Shown piece after piece: positions 58,848-64,000 of a DNA stretch of 64,000 bases (positions are counted from its first letter, which is position 1; every line of letters begins with the position of its first letter). The DNA is from Prochlorococcus sp. AG-412-J13 (GTDB lineage Bacteria > Cyanobacteriota > Cyanobacteriia > PCC-6307 > Cyanobiaceae). The notes beneath the pieces are model-generated. The model searched no databases. It was not told where the DNA came from and saw only the letters and a program-made list of their open reading frames with translations. The translations under genes and the position numbers were made by a program. Location of the stretch: assembly GCA_003214815.1 (NCBI GenBank), contig QCLE01000007.1:1-64000 (forward strand). Reading direction: 5' to 3'.

Positions 58848-59072
58848 ATGGACAATTTCATAAGAAAACGAATCGACATTGCCACCTGTTGGGCAACCAA
58901 CAGAATTTCTGCAATGGATACTCTAGAAAGATACGAAGACAGTTATGCAATTGCAGAAGAATTTAGAGAGTGGATATTACATATTGGAGAAAAGAACGAA
59001 AATTTAAAAGATTCTGTTTTAAACTTCCCAAAAGAATTAAAAAAATTATTAGACCAAAAAATAAACGAATAA
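58848..59072 (+). CDS. 74-aa conserved small helical protein
   Basis: I start at the ATG at 58848 (MDNFIRKRIDIATCWATNRI) because the upstream extension is not protein-like. The rest is SAMDTLERYEDSYAIAEEFR and EWILHIGEKNENLKD. Soluble, no domain recognised. Confidence 0.55.
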   Translation: MDNFIRKRIDIATCWATNRISAMDTLERYEDSYAIAEEFREWILHIGEKNENLKDSVLNFPKELKKLLDQKINE

Positions 59073-59151
59073 ACAATAAATCGATCGGGTTAAATCCGCC
59101 TTACATTATTTGAGTTTGTTTATTATTATAAGTAGTGAAATTAGCAAATAA

Positions 59152-60528
59152 ATGGAAAATAAAGAAAAGAATTCTAATGTAGAAAATGTTGTAATTATAG
59201 GCTCAGGACCTGCAGGTTATACAGCTGCAATATATGCAGCAAGAGCAAATCTTCAACCATTGCTGGTAACAGGATTTAATTCTGGTGGAATACCTGGTGG
59301 GCAATTAATGACTACAACATTTGTTGAAAATTATCCAGGTTTCCCAGATGGAGTACTAGGTCCTGAATTAATGGATCTAATGAAGGCTCAAGCAGAAAGA
59401 TGGGGCACTAATTTATACGAAAGTGATATTGTCTCAATAAATACCGATTCACATCCCTTTGAATTAAAAACTTTAGAAGGGACTATAAAAGCTAACTCAA
59501 TTATTATTGCAACTGGAGCAAGTGCAAATAGATTGGGCGTGATAAATGAAGATAAATTTTGGAGTAAAGGAATAAGTGCCTGTGCAATTTGTGATGGAGC
59601 AACTCCACAATTCAGAGATGAAGAATTAGCTGTTATAGGAGGAGGCGACTCTGCATGTGAAGAAGCAGTATACCTCACAAAGTATGGCAGCAAAGTGCAC
59701 TTGATTGTTAGATCAGAAAAATTAAGGGCTAGCGCAGCAATGGTTGATAGAGTAAAAGCTAATCCAAAGATAGCAATCCATTGGAACACAAAAGTTGATA
59801 AAGCTGATGGTTCTGAATGGCTTGAGAAAATAGAAACTATTCACGATCAAAAAGGCAAAGGTGAAATCAATATAAAGGGTCTTTTTTACGCAATAGGGCA
59901 CACACCAAACACGAAATTCTTAGGCAACAAAATTGATTTAGATAATAAAGGATATATTGCTTGCAAATCAGGAAGACCTGAAACATCTATTGAAGGCATT
60001 TTTGCAGCAGGTGATGTTGTTGATTCTGAGTGGAGACAAGGAGTTACTGCTGCAGGAACTGGATGCATGGCAGCATTAGCTACCGAAAGGTGGCTAGCCG
60101 AAAAAAACTTAGCAAAAACTATAGTCAGAGAAACGCCCGAACCAGAAAAAAAACTTAATTCATCAGATTTTAATGAAGAAGAAGTTAATGAAGATACTTT
60201 CGATTCAAATTCCCAATGGCAAAAAGGCAGTTATGCATTAAGGAAACTTTATCACGAGAGTAAAAAACCTATCTTAGTAATTTTTAGTTCCCCAAGCTGC
60301 GGCCCATGTCATGTTTTGAAACCTCAGTTAAAAAGGGTAATTAAAGAACTTGATGGTGCAGTAATTGGCGTTGAAATAGATATTGATAAAGATCAAGATA
60401 TTGCAAAACAAGCTGGTATTAAAGGCACACCAACAGTTCAACTTTTTAAAGAAAAATTATTAAAAAAACAATGGCAAGGCGTTAAACAAAGAAGTGAGTT
60501 TAAAGAAGCGATAAAAAATATCATCTAA
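59152..60528 (+). CDS. ntrC-type trxB: NADPH-thioredoxin reductase with fused thioredoxin domain (NTRC)
   Basis: 458 residues. The reductase part has the FAD motif [20 protein letters not shown], the redox pair Cys144 and Cys147 in SACAICDGA, and NADPH-binding [20 protein letters not shown]. After a short linker, a thioredoxin domain with Cys383-Gly-Pro-Cys386 (SCGPC) follows, ending [24 protein letters not shown]-type fusions reduce 2-Cys peroxiredoxins and other targets from NADPH in oxygenic phototrophs. Confidence 0.95.
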   Translation: MENKEKNSNVENVVIIGSGPAGYTAAIYAARANLQPLLVTGFNSGGIPGGQLMTTTFVENYPGFPDGVLGPELMDLMKAQAERWGTNLYESDIVSINTDSHPFELKTLEGTIKANSIIIATGASANRLGVINEDKFWSKGISACAICDGATPQFRDEELAVIGGGDSACEEAVYLTKYGSKVHLIVRSEKLRASAAMVDRVKANPKIAIHWNTKVDKADGSEWLEKIETIHDQKGKGEINIKGLFYAIGHTPNTKFLGNKIDLDNKGYIACKSGRPETSIEGIFAAGDVVDSEWRQGVTAAGTGCMAALATERWLAEKNLAKTIVRETPEPEKKLNSSDFNEEEVNEDTFDSNSQWQKGSYALRKLYHESKKPILVIFSSPSCGPCHVLKPQLKRVIKELDGAVIGVEIDIDKDQDIAKQAGIKGTPTVQLFKEKLLKKQWQGVKQRSEFKEAIKNII

Positions 60529-60537
60529 AGTAACTTT

Positions 60538-60804
60538 TTACTTATTATTCCTCTTAGGATTATTTTTATTAGTTGTAGGTCTAGCACCCCCAGGATTTCT
60601 TTCTCTATAAGTTATCCTCCCTCTAGAAAGATCATAAGGACTTATCTCAACTAACACTTTGTCTCCAGCTAATAATTTAATTCTAAATTTAGTCAATTTA
60701 CCTGCAGCTCTACATAAACATTGATGTCCTTCAGGTTGTTCTAAGGTAACCAAATAAAATCCATTGCCCTGCTCTTTTTCTATTACACCTGAAGTTTCAA
60801 TCAT
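60538..60804 (-). CDS. infA: Translation initiation factor IF-1
   Basis: 88 residues with the S1-like OB fold: IETSGVIEKEQGNGFYLVTL, FRIKLLAGDKVLVEISPYDL, SRGRITYRERNPGGARPTT. A basic Asn-rich tail extends it beyond the usual 72 residues. It is convergent with the NTRC gene (9-base gap). Confidence 0.95.
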   Translation of the reverse strand: MIETSGVIEKEQGNGFYLVTLEQPEGHQCLCRAAGKLTKFRIKLLAGDKVLVEISPYDLSRGRITYRERNPGGARPTTNKNNPKRNNK

Positions 60805-60896
60805 TAATTAATCTTTTACTAAGTTCATATTATCAGAAAAAGATTGGCCAAAATTGATTTAAGAAAAATTACATACGTAAAAATATGAAATTCAAT

Positions 60897-61109
60897 TCAA
60901 ATTGAAAATTTAATTTCATTAATTATTTGAAGTTGACCATAGTAAAAATTTGCTTTCGCAATTTTTGCAGAATCTTCTAATTGATCAAAAAAAACAAACC
61001 CAAGGCTTTCCCATAATGAAGATCCGCAAACATTATTCAATTCATTTTTTGCTTCTTTTGCAAAATTATCTAGTTTTCGTTTGAGATTTTTAGATTTAGA
61101 AACAGACAT
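60897..61109 (-). CDS. 70-aa hypothetical protein
   Basis: A basic helical N-terminus (MSVSKSKNLKRKLDNFAKEA) is followed by KNELNNVCGSSLWESLGFVF and a helix to the end. Probably soluble. Possibly a conserved picocyanobacterial gene, but I do not recognise it. Confidence 0.5.
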   Translation of the reverse strand: MSVSKSKNLKRKLDNFAKEAKNELNNVCGSSLWESLGFVFFDQLEDSAKIAKANFYYGQLQIINEIKFSI

Positions 61110-61163
61110 AATCCATATTATTAATATAGTACAAATATACTATTTAAGTCTAAGATTGCAATA

Positions 61164-62126
61164 TTAAAAAGGTAATCTCTTTTTTTCTTCAATATTTAGA
61201 TCTGCTTCCATTTCCTTTAATCTTTTAAGTATTTGTTGGTAGTACTCCTTTATATAACTCTCTAGTGATGTCATATCTTCTTTTTTAAGTTCCAATATTT
61301 CATAAGTTTTGCTCATATCAGCATCTAATGATTCACCACTACTAGTTACTTCAGCAAAAGCCAATCTTTCAGCAACATTTAAAGAATCTTGGAAAAAGGA
61401 AACTACTTTTTGAGTAACACTAATTAGGAAAGGGGAAACTCTAAAAATTTTCGCCTTTTTTTCACTAAATTTTTCACATAAAGATATAACTTCGTTTGAA
61501 TCCCATGCTTTAGGACCTACTAATGGCAATGATGTTCTGTGAGTTTTTGGATTATTTACCGCTGCCACAACAACTTTCGCCATATCTTGAGTATTCATAT
61601 AAGCAATTTTAGTTGGATTCCCACTTATCCATACTGCTTGACTATCCAAGATTGGGATAGCGAATTGGCCAATAACTCCTTGCATAAAAGCTGCACATTT
61701 GAAGATTGTATAGTCTAAATCAGATTTCTCAAGAAGTTTTTCAGTGCAAAATTTAATGTCCATCAAAGGAACATTTCTAAACTTTTCCGTTAGAAGTATA
61801 GAGAGGAATATTACCCTTTTTACATTTAAAGATTCACAAGCATTGAATAAGTTAAGTTTTCCATCCCAATCTATTTCATAAATATTTTTAGGATCATCTG
61901 GCCTGCTAGTCGCCGCATCAATAACTACTTCAATATCTTGCAATGCATATTCAATATCAGAAGAATTTAATAAATTACCTTTTGTTAGTTCGCAACCCCA
62001 TTCTTGTAGAAAGGAAGCTTTTCTTGGGTTTCTTACAAAGCATCTTACTTGGTGTCCATCTTCTATAGCTTGCTTTGCTATTTGTCTTCCAAGTGTCCCC
62101 GTTGCTCCTACTAAAAGAATCTTCAT
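61164..62126 (-). CDS. ycf39: Ycf39/HCF244-type NAD-binding protein
   Basis: 320 residues of atypical short-chain dehydrogenase fold. KILLVGATGTLGRQIAKQAI is the nucleotide-binding motif; RCFVRNPRKASFLQEWGCEL and VVIDAATSRPDDPKNIYEID follow. Ycf39 helps photosystem II assembly around D1 and works with HLIPs. It lies next to petM on the same strand. Confidence 0.93.
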   Translation of the reverse strand: MKILLVGATGTLGRQIAKQAIEDGHQVRCFVRNPRKASFLQEWGCELTKGNLLNSSDIEYALQDIEVVIDAATSRPDDPKNIYEIDWDGKLNLFNACESLNVKRVIFLSILLTEKFRNVPLMDIKFCTEKLLEKSDLDYTIFKCAAFMQGVIGQFAIPILDSQAVWISGNPTKIAYMNTQDMAKVVVAAVNNPKTHRTSLPLVGPKAWDSNEVISLCEKFSEKKAKIFRVSPFLISVTQKVVSFFQDSLNVAERLAFAEVTSSGESLDADMSKTYEILELKKEDMTSLESYIKEYYQQILKRLKEMEADLNIEEKKRLPF

Positions 62127-62183
62127 ATTTAAGATTTACTTAACTTTTAGACCATAACTTAAAATGTGATGTATTCGTGAGAA

Positions 62184-62282
62184 TCAATCTCCCTGAAACT
62201 TTAATAACAATGCACCACCAACCAATCCTATTGGTATCAGTATCCAAAAAACTGCTGCAATACTAAAAATTTCTTTAGCCAT
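62184..62282 (-). CDS. petM: Cytochrome b6f complex subunit PetM
   Basis: 32 residues: [20 protein letters not shown] then [12 protein letters not shown]. One membrane helix of exactly the family's size, encoded just upstream of ycf39 on the same strand. A small structural subunit of the thylakoid cytochrome b6f complex. Confidence 0.92.
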
Positions 62283-62375
62283 AGTAAAATTTAATGATTA
62301 CTATAATTTACATTCAATATACATTTATTTGTTAAAAAAGTAGATAATGCAAATATCTTGAAAATTTTTAATATT

Positions 62376-63317
62376 ATGAATAACAACTTTAAAGAAAATA
62401 TAAACTTTCCGCATTACTGGAATTGGAATGGTTTTAAAGTTTGTTGGAGTGTTTCAGGTGAAAACAATGAAATTCCAATTATCTTTCTCCATGGATTTGG
62501 CGCTAGTCGAAAACATTGGAGAAACAATTTAGAATATTTTGCGAAAAGGAATTGTGCCTCTTATTCTTTGGATTTAATAGGATTTGGGGATTCAGATCAA
62601 CCTGGGATTAGACAAATTGGAAAATTAAATAATGAGATTTGGTGTAATCAAGTGAAAGACTTTATTGCACAGGTTATAAGACCAAAGAATTCTGGGAAAG
62701 TAATTCTTATTGGCAATTCCCTTGGATCACTAGTTGCTTTAACATGTGCTGTTTCATTAGAAGATCAGATTGCAACAGTTATTGCCTCGCCTCTGCCAGA
62801 TCAAATTCAAGAAAATAAAAAGTCAATAACAAAGGTATCATCAATTAAGAAATTTCAAGATGGATTCATAACAATATTTTTTATATTTTTACCTTTGGAG
62901 ATTATTTTATTTTTAATAACCAAATTAGGAGTTATAAAACTGGGACTAAATTCTGCCTATTTCAAAAAAGATAATATTGATCGCGAACTCATAGATTTGG
63001 TAACAAAACCAGTTTTAAGGAGAACGTCAGCTAGATCATTAAGAGCAATGTGTATTGGAATGTCTTCAAGAGAACAAAAATTTAAAGCTTCTTACCTTTT
63101 GAGAAAACTTAGCGCCTCAAAAAAAGTTCCTTTTTTATTGATTTGGGGAGAAAAAGATAATTTCATACCTTTGTTTGTTGGTAAAAAGATTGCAAATTTC
63201 CATAGATGGGTAAAATTAAAAATAGTATCCAATTCAGGCCATTGTATCCATGATGAGGATCCTTCAGTATTCAATAGTATCTCTTATGAATGGATTAGAG
63301 ATTTAAAAACCTTTTAA
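62376..63317 (+). CDS. Alpha/beta hydrolase
   Basis: I start at the ATG at 62376 (MNNNFKENINFPHYWNWNGF); an in-frame TTG at 62358 is possible. IPIIFLHGFGASRKHWRNNL is the HG-oxyanion region, LDLIGFGDSDQP follows, and the nucleophile is in VILIGNSLGSLVALTCAVSL (GNSLGS). The acid is in LLIWGEKDNFIPLF and the His in SNSGHCIHDEDP. A chloroplast/cyanobacterial-type hydrolase of unknown substrate; starts close to ilvN. Confidence 0.88.
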   Translation: MNNNFKENINFPHYWNWNGFKVCWSVSGENNEIPIIFLHGFGASRKHWRNNLEYFAKRNCASYSLDLIGFGDSDQPGIRQIGKLNNEIWCNQVKDFIAQVIRPKNSGKVILIGNSLGSLVALTCAVSLEDQIATVIASPLPDQIQENKKSITKVSSIKKFQDGFITIFFIFLPLEIILFLITKLGVIKLGLNSAYFKKDNIDRELIDLVTKPVLRRTSARSLRAMCIGMSSREQKFKASYLLRKLSASKKVPFLLIWGEKDNFIPLFVGKKIANFHRWVKLKIVSNSGHCIHDEDPSVFNSISYEWIRDLKTF

Positions 63318-63320
63318 AAT

Positions 63321-63845
63321 ATGAAACATACATTATCAGTTCTTGTAGAAGACGAATCTGGAGCTTTGAGTAGAATCTCAGGTCTCTTTGCTAGAAGGGG
63401 ATTCAACATAGATAGTCTTGCAGTAGGCCCTGCAGAATCCAAAGGAATTTCAAGATTAACCATGGTTGTAGAAGGTGATGATGAAACTCTGCAACAAATG
63501 ACTAAGCAACTTAATAAGTTATTTAATGTTTTGGGAGTTGTAGATTTTACTAATCTCGCAGCTGTTGAAAGGGAATTGATGTTACTAAAAGTTTCATCGA
63601 AAGAAGACACTAGAAGTAATATCTTAGATATAGTTCAGATTTTCCGTGCAAAAGTTGTTGATGTATCAGATATTGCCTTAACACTCGAGGTGGTTGGAGA
63701 TCCTGGGAAGTTAGTTGCTTTAGAGAAATTACTCGAACCATACGGCATTCTTGAGATCGCAAGAACTGGTAAAATAGCTCTTAAACGCTCTTCAGGAGTT
63801 AATACAGAAATGTTGAAAATAAACAAATATTCTCTAGAAATTTAG
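63321..63845 (+). CDS. ilvN: Acetolactate synthase regulatory small subunit
   Basis: 174 residues. The N-terminal ACT domain reads [20 protein letters not shown], then [20 protein letters not shown], which binds valine for feedback control. The C-terminal domain includes [20 protein letters not shown] and [20 protein letters not shown]. It activates the catalytic subunit (IlvB) in branched-chain amino acid synthesis. It begins 3 bases after the hydrolase stop. Confidence 0.96.
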   Translation: MKHTLSVLVEDESGALSRISGLFARRGFNIDSLAVGPAESKGISRLTMVVEGDDETLQQMTKQLNKLFNVLGVVDFTNLAAVERELMLLKVSSKEDTRSNILDIVQIFRAKVVDVSDIALTLEVVGDPGKLVALEKLLEPYGILEIARTGKIALKRSSGVNTEMLKINKYSLEI

Positions 63846-64000
63846 TGAGATATCTGGACTACATGAATATAGTCTTCTTTCTTTATTTTCTTAAGTACAT
63901 TTAATCCTTTGATAATCTTTCCAAAAATTGAATATCTTCCATCTAGTTCTGGGATTTTACTGGTTACAAAAAAAAATTCAGTCGATGAAGACTTATTCTT
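63842..64000 (-). CDS. Cyclophilin-type peptidyl-prolyl isomerase (C-terminal part)
   Basis: The minus-strand frame ends at TAA (63842-63844) and runs off the right edge. The visible 52 residues include [20 protein letters not shown] and [20 protein letters not shown], the F-x-I-T-x-x-x-x-P-x-L-D-G...FG-x-V-x-x-G-x-x-V end of cyclophilins. Its stop overlaps the end of ilvN. Confidence 0.85.
   Translation of the reverse strand, partial: KNKSSSTEFFFVTSKIPELDGRYSIFGKIIKGLNVLKKIKKEDYIHVVQISH

Noticed and set aside
1-64000. Prophage
   Set aside because: Apart from the decayed recombinase I found no capsid, terminase, portal, tail or lysis genes.

Overview
The window looks like the chromosome of a high-light-adapted Prochlorococcus. 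It is very AT-rich, has at least five high-light-inducible (hli) genes, and carries DUF1651, DUF2839, DUF3303 and DUF3764 families that I know mainly from marine picocyanobacteria. It also has petM next to a ycf39-like gene, an NTRC-type thioredoxin reductase and a split pntAA/pntAB/pntB transhydrogenase. All family calls were made by reading the translations; no database was searched.

Layout. (1) About 1-6.3 kb is a decayed integration region. It holds a tyrosine-recombinase pseudogene with five nonsense codons and no indels, two fragments resembling the 3' part of tRNA-Pro(UGG), and small single-gene units in various states of decay. (2) 6.3-11.4 kb has a DUF192 gene and then a run of secreted proteins. 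Three of these share a short C-terminal signature; one reading frame is broken at a T10 tract. (3) 11.4-24.2 kb is an island of tiny genes and remnants, most of them 34-100 codons. It includes an hli gene, an RluF-like pseudouridine synthase, a YedK/HMCES-type SRAP protein, DUF1651, DUF3303 and DUF2839 genes, a five-gene micro-operon, and many pseudogenes with single nonsense codons. (4) 24.3-27.8 kb carries an SNF-family symporter and selO. (5) 28.8-40.2 kb is a compact nitrate assimilation cluster: nirA, a HEAT-like gene, moaB, moaD, moaE, moeA, moaC, narM, narB, an nrtP/napA-type transporter, mobA and moaA. The nrtP-mobA intergenic region holds two perfect GTA-N8-TAC (NtcA-type) boxes with well-placed -10 elements. 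(6) 40.2-45.7 kb is a second small-gene region with four hli genes and paralogues of families from region 3. (7) 45.7-64 kb is ordinary core genome: ychF, an efflux adaptor, polA, cysS, dxr, pnt genes, NTRC, infA, ycf39, petM, ilvN and the end of a cyclophilin.

The least explained structure is a recurrent module around tiny genes. A conserved core (reading ATTGACAGTCGATCTAAA on the gene strand) is followed by a small hairpin and a U-rich tract that runs straight into the start codon. The hairpin arms differ between copies but remain paired. A second repeat (TGCAAGTAGTAAGCGTTTCAT, reverse complement on the gene strand) lies just after the stop codon of many of the same genes. Together they delimit single-gene cassettes near integrase and tRNA remnants.

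How it works together: the nitrate block encodes uptake (nrtP), reduction of nitrate (narB with narM) and nitrite (nirA), and molybdenum-cofactor synthesis for NarB (moaA, moaB, moaC, moaD, moaE, moeA, mobA). NtcA probably switches on its central divergent promoters. The flanking small-gene islands appear to gain, duplicate and lose genes rapidly.
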